Below are positions 1-5,749 of a stretch of DNA of 6,068 bases, in pieces. Numbering within the stretch: the first letter of the stretch is position 1; the number at the start of each line of letters is the position of its first letter. The translations under genes were made by a program, and so were the position numbers. The stretch is from Gemmatimonadota bacterium. Lineage in GTDB: Bacteria > Gemmatimonadota > Gemmatimonadetes > Longimicrobiales > Gaopeijiaceae. The stretch lies in NCBI GenBank assembly GCA_026713345.1, contig JAPOOQ010000276.1, forward strand, positions 1 through 6,068. Reading direction: 5' to 3'. Below the pieces are notes generated by a model. That model saw nothing but the letters and a program-made list of their open reading frames with translations, searched no databases and was not told where the DNA came from.

Positions 1-69
1 GACTGGAAACCCGCCGAATCACCTGACAATAACCGTAAGTCATTGCATAGCAATAACTTGTTTTCTTGA
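1..69 (+). repeat. Direct repeat copy 1 with internal hairpin (left flank of RM module)
   Basis: This segment aligns over its whole length with 2175-2242 in the same orientation: 57 of 69 aligned positions match, with one single-base gap. The first 20 bases (gactggaaacccgccgaatc) and the last 14 (acttgttttcttga) are identical in the two copies. Inside it, AAGTCATTG (37-45) and CAATAACTT (51-59) form an inverted repeat with one mismatch around a 5-nt centre, followed by the T-rich run gttttctt. It may extend left of the window. Together with copy 2 it brackets the methyltransferase and HNH nuclease genes. It could be a recombination or attachment site, the end of a mobile cassette, or a dispersed repeat with a terminator-like hairpin. 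The sequence alone does not decide between these. Confidence 0.8.
37..59. other. Imperfect inverted repeat (hairpin) in repeat copy 1
   Basis: The arms AAGTCATTG (37-45) and CAATAACTT (51-59) pair at eight of nine positions around catag (46-50), and C46-G50 could extend the stem. On the plus strand the stem is followed at once by gttttctt, as in a weak intrinsic terminator. The two-armed dyad with a short centre also resembles a tyrosine-recombinase core site. Function is not established. Confidence 0.55.
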
Positions 70-233
70 CGGGTATTTCATTTTGGAGAGGCATGCCCGC
101 ACGGAAGTCCCGGAGCGTCTCTAGCCGAATCATATCCCGGTTCTCGTAGCCCTACTCGTCCTGCATCCCTTCCGGACCTTCCCCGCGATGGTCGGCGAAT
201 CAGGCTTGAACCGGGGCCGCGCGGTCTTCTATC
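70..233. other. Non-coding stretch between repeat copy 1 and the HNH gene
   Basis: These 164 bases hold no convincing gene. A GGAGAG (85-90) lies just before an ATG at 93, but that frame stops after 18 codons (93-149). It could be a cut-off gene start or chance. I see no GC-rich hairpin with a T-run that would terminate the minus-strand HNH transcript. Confidence 0.5.
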
Positions 234-986
234 TCACTCGGCTCGCGCCAGCAGCTGTTTGATGAAATCGGCCAAGCCCTCACCAGCCCCGATCGCCAAG
301 CGCGAAATCCGGTCGTAGTCGTCGATCTCCTCCGCGTCCCATACCAGGTCCACTCGCCTCATCTGCCTGAGGGCGATGTGACTGTAGCCATCCGGGTTGC
401 CCCAGTAGCAGGTCTTACACAAGTCCGAGTCCTGTGGGCCGGTGAGGTTGTCGCAGTGCTCGCAGGTCCATGACTTGGAGCGGTTGCATGAGCCGCAAAG
501 AAGCATGACCTGGTTCGGGTCCACATCACCATCACTCCAGTCGCCCCCGACCTCGTAGGGCACCCGGTGATCGATCTGAAGCTCGCGGGCCCGGTAGGGC
601 GTGGCGCAGATGGCGCATCGCGATCGGGACGATTCGACGAGCTCGGCCTTCAAGTCCTTGGGCCAGATTCCGCGCCCGCCCAACTTGTGGGGCCGCGTGT
701 CGTCTGGATCCCCGAATCTATACGCCGCGATCGTGCGACCGTCACTTCCCATGACGTAAAACGTCTCCAACGGAATCCCCTGCTCGCGCACATCTCGCGC
801 TGCGCGCGGCGGATGGCCGTACCCGTACTCCTCGCTCAGTTCTTCCGTGGTGATATACCCGTGCTTCAGAACATGTTCGATGACGATCCGTGAACGCCTG
901 CCTGTTGCCGCGCGCAGGTGGTCAAGAAACCACTCCGGTAGTTCATCGGGTGGTCGTGCGGTTCGACCATCCCCTCCTGGGCGCAT
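234..986 (-). CDS. HNH restriction endonuclease candidate (partner of adjacent adenine methyltransferase)
   Basis: A 250-residue protein that probably cuts DNA as the nuclease half of a type II restriction-modification pair. Residues 32-92 look like a winged-helix DNA-binding region. Residues about 117-170 form an HNH (beta-beta-alpha metal) nuclease: C124-x2-C127, catalytic-type D139-H140, N158, then C164-x2-C167-N168. A second Cys4 ribbon follows (C175-x2-C178 and C190-x2-C193), and the C-terminus is acidic and helical. The start is the ATG at 984-986, which shares its A with the TGA stop of the methyltransferase (TGATG). The frame stays open upstream to 1379, but that part is arginine-rich shadow sequence inside the methyltransferase gene. 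No clear Shine-Dalgarno precedes the ATG, which fits translational coupling. Cutting site and specificity cannot be read from the sequence. A McrA-like nuclease that cuts modified DNA is the main alternative, but tight coupling to a methyltransferase favours conventional restriction. Confidence 0.85.
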   Translation of the reverse strand: MRPGGDGRTARPPDELPEWFLDHLRAATGRRSRIVIEHVLKHGYITTEELSEEYGYGHPPRAARDVREQGIPLETFYVMGSDGRTIAAYRFGDPDDTRPHKLGGRGIWPKDLKAELVESSRSRCAICATPYRARELQIDHRVPYEVGGDWSDGDVDPNQVMLLCGSCNRSKSWTCEHCDNLTGPQDSDLCKTCYWGNPDGYSHIALRQMRRVDLVWDAEEIDDYDRISRLAIGAGEGLADFIKQLLARAE

Positions 987-1936
987 CACAGGAATTCGAG
1001 TTGGAGACCGGAGGCGTTGGGCTCGGAATCGGCACCTGCTTCGACGAGGGCCGGGGACAGGTAGAGGGATTCGTAGGTCACGTCCCGTCGCCCGAGCAGC
1101 GTAGCCTGAGTCGACCGGCCCGCCCTGATCTCCAAGCGCGCGAGCCCAAGTGATTCCGGCAGATCCGTGCCGAAGCGCTTCTGGCCGGTTCGTCCGTCGT
1201 AGGAGACCGCGAACATGATGCCGCGCGATGACAGATCGGCGAGAGCACCGCAGAACAGGTCGTGGTCGATGCTGGCTGAATACCGCTGATCCCGTGAGCG
1301 ACAGACCCCTTGGTACGGGGGGTCCATGTAGACCAGGTCCGACGCGGAACACCTGCTCAGAACCTCCCGATAGTCGCACGATGTCACACGCGTCCTGCCC
1401 GCAAGGAGCTCCGAGACGCCGAGCAGCCGACGTCGCATCTCCGACGGTCGTGCGCCCCGACGGCGGTTGTCGGGCGTGTTGTTAAACTCGCCGTTCGAGT
1501 TATAGCGCACGGCAGCTTTCACGCAGCGAGCTAGAAGATACAGGAAGTCGGCGGGATCGTGCGTGCGGTTGAACCGCTTCCGCACCTCGTCGAAGTACCG
1601 GCGTTCCCGACCGTCCTGATCGCTCCAGAGAAAAGCGTAGCGGGCCGCGAGCCCCTCGGGACGGTCAAGGATATCCCTCCAGAGGGCCACCAGCGGTTCG
1701 TGGGCGTCGTTGATCCAGTAGCGGGACGCGCCCCGTCTCCTTGCAACCGCAATCGACAGGGCGGCGGAGCCGGCAAACGGCTCGACAAGTCTCGGTACCC
1801 ACTTGGGGAGATGGCGGAGTATCTGGGGGGCAATCCGCCGTTTGCTCCCCTGGTAAGGGAAAGGCTGAGGGGCGTTCCGGAATTCGAAACCGACGCCTGC
1901 TCCCTTGCCCCTCTGTTCATTTCTCTGCCCGACCAT
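986..1936 (-). CDS. DNA N6-adenine methyltransferase, D12 class (Dam-like), of a type II RM system
   Basis: Transfers a methyl group from S-adenosylmethionine to adenine N6 in DNA, protecting the host from the partner nuclease encoded immediately downstream. All D12 (alpha-group) motifs are visible, numbered from the ATG at 1936 (316 aa): FPYQGSK (26-32, motif X), EPFAGSAALS (52-61, SAM-binding motif I), IND (75-77), NNTP (152-155), the catalytic DPPY (205-208, motif IV) and VSYDG (244-248). The order X-I-IV is that of Dam and its type II relatives. The reading frame is intact with no missing motif, so the enzyme is probably active. The start is uncertain: a GTG at 1987 would add 17 residues, neither start has a strong Shine-Dalgarno, and the family usually begins shortly before motif X, so the ATG at 1934-1936 is preferred. 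It ends in a one-base overlap with the HNH gene. The target sequence is unknown. No controller-protein gene is visible in the module. Confidence 0.9.
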   Translation of the reverse strand: MVGQRNEQRGKGAGVGFEFRNAPQPFPYQGSKRRIAPQILRHLPKWVPRLVEPFAGSAALSIAVARRRGASRYWINDAHEPLVALWRDILDRPEGLAARYAFLWSDQDGRERRYFDEVRKRFNRTHDPADFLYLLARCVKAAVRYNSNGEFNNTPDNRRRGARPSEMRRRLLGVSELLAGRTRVTSCDYREVLSRCSASDLVYMDPPYQGVCRSRDQRYSASIDHDLFCGALADLSSRGIMFAVSYDGRTGQKRFGTDLPESLGLARLEIRAGRSTQATLLGRRDVTYESLYLSPALVEAGADSEPNASGLQLEFL

Positions 1937-1966
1937 GTCATCCACGATAGACTCGCACGCGACTGA

Positions 1967-2128
1967 GGGCAATCTGCGCGTGTCCACACTGCGCCCCCGG
2001 CTCCGAAGAACGCCTCGACCGTGTCGCGCCTCCTCGCCGACGCCGTGGACGAGGAGCTGATCGTGGTGGCGGATCCGGCGGCGGGTCCCCGCCTGCGACG
2101 GTATTTGCCGTTCTGGGCAAGTGCATGA
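1967..2128 (+). pseudogene. Startless coding-like fragment, probable 3' remnant of a disrupted gene
   Basis: On the plus strand a frame is open from just after a stop at 1964-1966 to TGA at 2126-2128. From 1982 it encodes 48 residues (VHTAPPAPKNA... to ...RYLPFWASA) with ordinary protein composition, including TVSRLLADAVDEELIVVADP. In these 48 codons, 39 have G or C in third position, which is gene-like. No in-frame ATG exists, and I see no start with a ribosome-binding site. The fragment lies between the 5' end of the methyltransferase gene and repeat copy 2, on the opposite strand. The simplest reading is the C-terminal end of a gene whose front was replaced when the RM module arrived, with the break near 1967-1982. 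I do not recognise the family. Chance coding bias in GC-rich DNA is the alternative. Confidence 0.35.
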
Positions 2129-2174
2129 TCCGATTCGGGCCCGGCCACGCCGCGATTCATCCCGAGTTTTATTT

Positions 2175-2242
2175 GACTGGAAACCCGCCGAATCGCCTTA
2201 GAATCCCGTAAGTCGTTGACATGCAACGACTTGTTTTCTTGA
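2175..2242 (+). repeat. Direct repeat copy 2 with perfect internal hairpin (right flank of RM module)
   Basis: Second copy of the repeat at 1-69, in the same orientation and 68 nt long. It starts 47 nt after the stop of the gene remnant and ends 12 nt before the stop codon of the ADP-ribosylglycohydrolase gene. The inverted arms AAGTCGTTG (2210-2218) and CAACGACTT (2224-2232) are perfect here. The sequence on either side of the two copies is not similar, so similarity stops sharply at 2242 and 69. This marks a discrete unit, not a long duplication. Confidence 0.8.
2210..2232. other. Perfect 9-bp inverted repeat (hairpin) in repeat copy 2
   Basis: AAGTCGTTG and CAACGACTT pair at all nine positions around acatg (2219-2223), followed by gttttctt on the plus strand. 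Compared with copy 1, the sixth stem pair changes from A-T to G-C on both arms, so pairing is kept. This points to a constrained structure. It could work as a weak plus-strand terminator or as a recombinase binding dyad. Confidence 0.65.
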
Positions 2243-2254
2243 TTGGGAACCCCC

Positions 2255-3025
2255 TCACCCCCCGTACATCTCCCCCATCACGGCCGTGATGTCGCCCGCC
2301 CCCCCCAAATACCGCTCCCGTGCAGTCACCTTCATCTCCCCCGGAATCCCGTGCAGCGCCTCCGCGATCGGCCCCGCAATCGCGGCCACCGTGTCGGAAT
2401 CGCCGCCGAGCGACACCGCGTTGCGGATCGCGTCCTCGAACGACGCCGACTCCAGCGCGCAGGTGATCGACTCGGGGACGGTCTCCTGGCAGGTCTCGTT
2501 GAAGGCGTAGCCGGGGCGAATTTCGTCGACCGTGCGGGAGAGGTCGTAGGCGTACTCGGCCTCGACGGTCGCGCGGATGGCGGCAGGATCGGCGCCGTTG
2601 CACGCCAGCCAGATCGCGTGGACGGTGGCCCGCGCGCCCTTCATCCCCTCGGGGTGATCGTGGGTGATGGCGGTGACGCGGTCGCAAGCGGCGAGGGCTG
2701 CGGCGAGGTCGTCGCGGTTCAGGTAGGCCGCTGGCGAAACACGCATGGCCGCGCCGTTGCCGTAGCTGTTGTACGGCTTGGGGGACCCCCGCCAGATCCA
2801 CCCCCGGAACCAGCCGCCGTAGGACACGCCGGGATAGCGGCGGCACCACTTCTGCAGGGTCGCGGCCTCGGGCAGGTCGTGCAGCAGCATGTCCGCCACC
2901 GCAGCCGTGCACACGGCGTCATCCGTGAAGTGCCCCTTCGGGCTGAAGAACTCGAAGTCCTTCGTCTTGATCCGGTCCCATTCGTACACGGAACCGACGA
3001 TGTCGCCGATGATTGCGCCCCACAT
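2255..3025 (-). CDS. ADP-ribosylglycohydrolase family protein
   Basis: A 256-residue cytoplasmic enzyme of the DraG/ARH family, which removes ADP-ribose from proteins or other targets using a pair of magnesium ions. Family motifs in order: GDIVGS (7-12), the metal-binding T34-D35-D36, SYGNGAAMR (87-95), THDHPEG (121-127) and the second metal site D209-S-D211-T212 in GGDSDT. All expected metal ligands are present, so it is probably active. The residue after TDD is Ala instead of the usual Thr. Two in-frame ATGs exist, at 3031 and 3025. AAGGAGG (complement of 3032-3038) abuts the first but sits 6 nt before the second, so 3025 is the likely start. The gene is divergent from fhs and ends 12 bp from repeat copy 2. 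No ADP-ribosyltransferase partner is visible in the window, and the substrate is unknown. Confidence 0.93.
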   Translation of the reverse strand: MWGAIIGDIVGSVYEWDRIKTKDFEFFSPKGHFTDDAVCTAAVADMLLHDLPEAATLQKWCRRYPGVSYGGWFRGWIWRGSPKPYNSYGNGAAMRVSPAAYLNRDDLAAALAACDRVTAITHDHPEGMKGARATVHAIWLACNGADPAAIRATVEAEYAYDLSRTVDEIRPGYAFNETCQETVPESITCALESASFEDAIRNAVSLGGDSDTVAAIAGPIAEALHGIPGEMKVTARERYLGGAGDITAVMGEMYGG

Positions 3026-3031
3026 GGTCAT

Positions 3032-3038
3032 CCTCCTT
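3032..3038 (-). promoter_or_regulatory. Strong Shine-Dalgarno deciding the ADP-ribosylglycohydrolase start
   Basis: The minus strand reads AAGGAGG directly before ATGACCATG. Spacing is 0 nt to the first ATG (3031) and 6 nt to the second (3025), so the second ATG is the natural initiation codon. Confidence 0.75.
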
Positions 3039-3172
3039 GCCGTGGATCCGCCGCCTGGCGGCCCCGCTCGCCAGCCGACCCGCCTTGCCCCGCGGGCCGG
3101 TTTTGCGCCAGACTTCGGACGCCGTTTCCCCCATCACCCAGTCCCCACGACGACGCCCCCCACAGGACACCC
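3039..3172. other. Divergent intergenic region between ADP-ribosylglycohydrolase and fhs genes
   Basis: This region must carry promoters for both divergent genes, but I cannot place -35/-10 boxes with confidence. It contains a perfect 6-bp inverted repeat, CTGGCG (3055-3060) and CGCCAG (3069-3074), around an 8-nt centre. That may be an operator or leader hairpin, though such stems arise by chance in GC-rich DNA. AGGA at 3164-3167 is the ribosome-binding site of fhs. Confidence 0.35.
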
Positions 3173-4840
3173 ATGCTCTCCGACATCGAAATCGCGCAAG
3201 CCCACGAGATGAAGCCGATCGCCGAGATCGCCGCCAAAGTCGGCCTCGGCGAAGACGAAATCCTGCAGTACGGCCACTACAAGGCCAAGGTCCCGCTGGA
3301 TGTGGTGAAGGGCCGTCCGCACCGGGCCGCGAGGCTCGTGCTGGTGACCGGGTGCAGTCCCACCGCCGCGGGCGAGGGCAAGTCGACCACGTCAGTCGGA
3401 CTCGCCGACGCGCTCAACCTGCGCGAGCGCAATCCGGTGCTCTGCATCCGCGAGGCTTCGCTGGGGCCGGTCTTCGGGATCAAGGGGGGCGCGGCCGGCG
3501 GGGGCTACTCCCAGGTCGTGCCGATGGAGGACATCAACCTCCACTTCACCGGCGACTTCCACGCGATCACCTCGGCGCACGCGCTGCTCTCCGCGATGCT
3601 CGACAACCACCTCTTCCGCCCGAACAGTACCGGGCTCGACCACCGGCGCATCACCTGGGGACGGGCGGTCGACATGAACGACCGGGCGCTCCGCAACGTG
3701 ATCGTGGGGCTGGGCGGGCCCTTCGGGGGGATTCCGCGCCAGGACGGCTTCATGATCACCGCGGCGTCGGAGGTTATGGCGATCTTCTGCCTGGCGCGCG
3801 ACCTCTCCGACCTGGAGGAGCGGCTCGGCAACATCGTCATCGGGTACACGCGCAGTCGCGACCCGGTGCGCTGCCGCGACATCGGCGCCGAAAAGGCAAT
3901 GACCATCCTCATGCGGGACGCGCTCCACCCGAACCTGGTGCAGACGCTGGGCGGGACTCCCGCGTTCATCCACGGCGGCCCCTTCGCCAACATCGCGCAC
4001 GGCTGCAACTCGCTGATCGCGACCCGGGCGGGGCTCAAGCTGGGCGACATCGTGGTGACCGAGGCGGGGTTCGGCGCCGATCTGGGGGCCGAGAAGTTCT
4101 TCGACATCAAGTGCCGGCTGGGCGGGCTCAGCCCCGACGCGGTCGCGATCGTCTCGACGATCCGCGCGCTCAAGATGAACGGGGGCGCGTCGAAGGACTC
4201 TCTGGCGACCGAGGACCTCGACGCGCTCGTCCGCGGCATGGAGAACCTGTACGGGCACGTGGAGAATGTCGCGCGATTCGGGGTCCCGGCCGTGGTGGCG
4301 CTCAACCGATTCGCGAGCGACACCGCCGCGGAAGTCGCCACCGTGCTCGATGGCTGCGCGGCGCGCGGGATTCACGCCGTCGAGGCGGACCCGCACGGGG
4401 GCGGGGGGGAGGGGTGCCTCGACCTCGCCGACGCGGTATGGGATATCGCCACCAGCGGCGAGGCCGCCTTCCGGCCCCTCTATCCCGACCACCTCTCCCT
4501 CCAGGAGAAGATCGAGACCGTGGCGACGAAGATCTACGGCGCCGAGGGCGTGGATTTCCAGCCCGGTGTCACCGCCGAACTGGAGCGCCTCGAGTCCTTC
4601 GGGCTGGCGGACGCCCCGGTGTGCATCGCCAAGACACAGTACTCCTTCTCCGACGACCCCACCCTGCTCGGCCGCCCCCGCGGCTTCCGGATCGCGGTGC
4701 GGGAAGTCACGCCGTCGGCCGGCGCGGGCTTCGTGGTTGTGAAAACCGGGTCGATCATGACGATGCCGGGGTTGGCGGCCACGCCTGCCGCGCTCAACAT
4801 GACGATCGACGGGGACGGGGTGATCGGGGGGCTGATGTAG
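3173..4840 (+). CDS. fhs: Formate--tetrahydrofolate ligase
   Basis: A 555-residue cytoplasmic enzyme that joins formate to tetrahydrofolate using ATP, giving 10-formyltetrahydrofolate for purine, methionine-start and one-carbon metabolism. The length matches the family. Visible landmarks: the P-loop PTAAGEGKST (63-72), REASLGPVFGIKGGAAGGGY (93-112), PMEDINLHFTGDFHAI (117-132), HGGPFANIAHGCNS (267-280), TEAGFGADLGAEKFFDIKCR (296-315) and a C-terminal TMPGLAATPAA segment (530-540). The start ATG at 3173 has AGGA 5 nt upstream and fits the family N-terminus; the frame is open much further left, but that part is antisense to the ADP-ribosylglycohydrolase gene. Small departures from the pattern I know: REASLGP where most members have REPSLGP, and TGSIM where TGDIM is common. 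Neither breaks the P-loop. Other folate genes are not in the window. Confidence 0.97.
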   Translation: MLSDIEIAQAHEMKPIAEIAAKVGLGEDEILQYGHYKAKVPLDVVKGRPHRAARLVLVTGCSPTAAGEGKSTTSVGLADALNLRERNPVLCIREASLGPVFGIKGGAAGGGYSQVVPMEDINLHFTGDFHAITSAHALLSAMLDNHLFRPNSTGLDHRRITWGRAVDMNDRALRNVIVGLGGPFGGIPRQDGFMITAASEVMAIFCLARDLSDLEERLGNIVIGYTRSRDPVRCRDIGAEKAMTILMRDALHPNLVQTLGGTPAFIHGGPFANIAHGCNSLIATRAGLKLGDIVVTEAGFGADLGAEKFFDIKCRLGGLSPDAVAIVSTIRALKMNGGASKDSLATEDLDALVRGMENLYGHVENVARFGVPAVVALNRFASDTAAEVATVLDGCAARGIHAVEADPHGGGGEGCLDLADAVWDIATSGEAAFRPLYPDHLSLQEKIETVATKIYGAEGVDFQPGVTAELERLESFGLADAPVCIAKTQYSFSDDPTLLGRPRGFRIAVREVTPSAGAGFVVVKTGSIMTMPGLAATPAALNMTIDGDGVIGGLM

Positions 4841-4913
4841 GGTAAGGCTCGCGGCAGGCCTGGACCGATTCGGGCGTCAAGGAGCTGGGCAACAAGGGAT
4901 GAGCAGGAGCAAG

Positions 4914-5699
4914 ATGAGCAAAGGCGTTCGCGTCGCGAGATGGCTCGCGGCCGTGGTGATGATCGCCTACGGCTTCGCCAAGCTGAACGGCTCCCAGTTC
5001 ACGGTGCTCGACTCGGAGCTCTCGAAGCCAATGAACGAGGTCAGTGGATTCTGGCTGACCTGGTACTACTTCGGATCCTCCACTATCTACGGCACGATCA
5101 TTGCCCTGGCCGAGATCGGCGGCGGCCTGCTGCTGGCCTGGCCCCGAACCTCCCTGATCGGCGCACTCGTTCTGTTGCCGGTCGTGGGCAACATCATCCT
5201 CACCGACATCCTTTTCGGTATCGGCGCCCTGCCGGCGTCGGTGACGGTGTTGATCTGTCTGTTGATCATCGTTCGACCGCACGCGCGGCGGCTCGCCGAA
5301 ACCGTGTTGCTCGACATCAGGTCGTCCCCGAGAGCAGTGATGCTTCGGGCTGCCGCTGTCACGGCCGTGCTCGCGGGAGCGTGGGGATTCTCGTATTGGA
5401 TGGCCAACTACAACAATCGATCTCCCACGCCCATCGATGGCGTCTGGACCGTTGAGGACGGGGGAGGAGCGCTCGAGACCGTGTTCTTCGAATACAATCG
5501 CGCCTACATGGCCGTCTTCCGGTTCGATGACGGCGATGTTGTTCACCACTTCGAAGTCGACTCCAATGGCCAACTGCGGGTGTGGGAGCAGTGGTTGGAG
5601 AAGGGCCCATTGATCTACGAAGGGGAGATCGTCGAGGAGGGGCGCATCGAGTTGCGGCCAAGCGGAGACAGCTCCCGAATCGTTCTTGTCAGGGAATAG
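4914..5699 (+). CDS. DoxX-like membrane protein with C-terminal soluble domain
   Basis: A 261-residue inner-membrane protein. Numbered from the ATG at 4914, hydrophobic helices lie at about 8-24, 56-76, 80-105 and 106-122, an arrangement like the four-helix DoxX/DoxD-type fold. A fifth helix follows at about 141-164, then a soluble, probably beta-rich domain from about 174 to the end (begins IDGVWTVE, rich in Phe, Val, Asp and Glu). AGGAG at 4905-4909 precedes this ATG by 4 nt. An ATG at 4899 would add five residues, but its AAGGAG (4879-4884) is 14 nt away, so 4914 is preferred without certainty. It follows fhs on the same strand after about 70 bp and might be co-transcribed, though a shared role is not evident. 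DoxX-like proteins are linked to redox or quinone chemistry in some bacteria; the function here is unknown. I do not recognise the C-terminal domain. Confidence 0.8.
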   Translation: MSKGVRVARWLAAVVMIAYGFAKLNGSQFTVLDSELSKPMNEVSGFWLTWYYFGSSTIYGTIIALAEIGGGLLLAWPRTSLIGALVLLPVVGNIILTDILFGIGALPASVTVLICLLIIVRPHARRLAETVLLDIRSSPRAVMLRAAAVTAVLAGAWGFSYWMANYNNRSPTPIDGVWTVEDGGGALETVFFEYNRAYMAVFRFDDGDVVHHFEVDSNGQLRVWEQWLEKGPLIYEGEIVEEGRIELRPSGDSSRIVLVRE

Positions 5700-5749
5700 G
5701 CCGGCTGGCGGGCCGGGGAGCAGCGGCACGAGTCAGCTTCGCCCGGCAA
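5700..5749. other. Short convergent intergenic gap
   Basis: Fifty bases separate the stop of the DoxX-like gene from the stop of the Fic gene on the other strand. CCGGC (5701-5705) and GCCGG (5712-5716) could form a 5-bp stem, but no T-run follows on either strand, so I do not call a terminator. Confidence 0.4.

Noticed and set aside
93..149. 18-codon plus-strand frame after repeat copy 1 with a GGAGAG upstream
   Set aside because: Too short and unsupported. It could be the cut-off 5' end of a gene, but nothing ties it to the remnant at 1967-2128.
1531..2226. 231-codon minus-strand frame across the methyltransferase start and repeat copy 2
   Set aside because: It runs through the hairpin repeat and shadows the methyltransferase in another frame; no domain is recognisable.
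1..2242. Integron cassette with attC sites
   Set aside because: The repeats have the right size and orientation, but I do not find paired RYYYAAC and GTTRRRY ends. The RM genes also point against the usual cassette direction, and no integron integrase is visible.
2175..2242. Recent attL/attR pair of an integrative element
   Set aside because: The dyad centres differ (catag against acatg) and the copies are only about 83 percent identical. This is too diverged for a fresh site-specific insertion, so it is kept only as one hypothesis for the repeats.
2243..3172. Long upstream extension of the fhs frame, giving an 865-residue open frame from 2243
   Set aside because: It is antisense to the ADP-ribosylglycohydrolase gene and rich in Arg, Gly, Pro and His. 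The family N-terminus and AGGA site place the true start at 3173.
3392..4492. 366-codon and 278-codon minus-strand frames inside fhs
   Set aside because: Antisense shadows produced by the strong third-position GC bias; no domain or ribosome-binding site.
3013..4845. 610-codon plus-strand frame overlapping fhs
   Set aside because: Arg/Gly/Pro-rich shadow of fhs in another frame, with no recognisable motif.
4794..5729. 311-codon minus-strand frame opposite the DoxX-like gene
   Set aside because: Composition is shadow-like (His, Gln, Arg and Asp runs), while the plus strand encodes a coherent multi-helix membrane protein.
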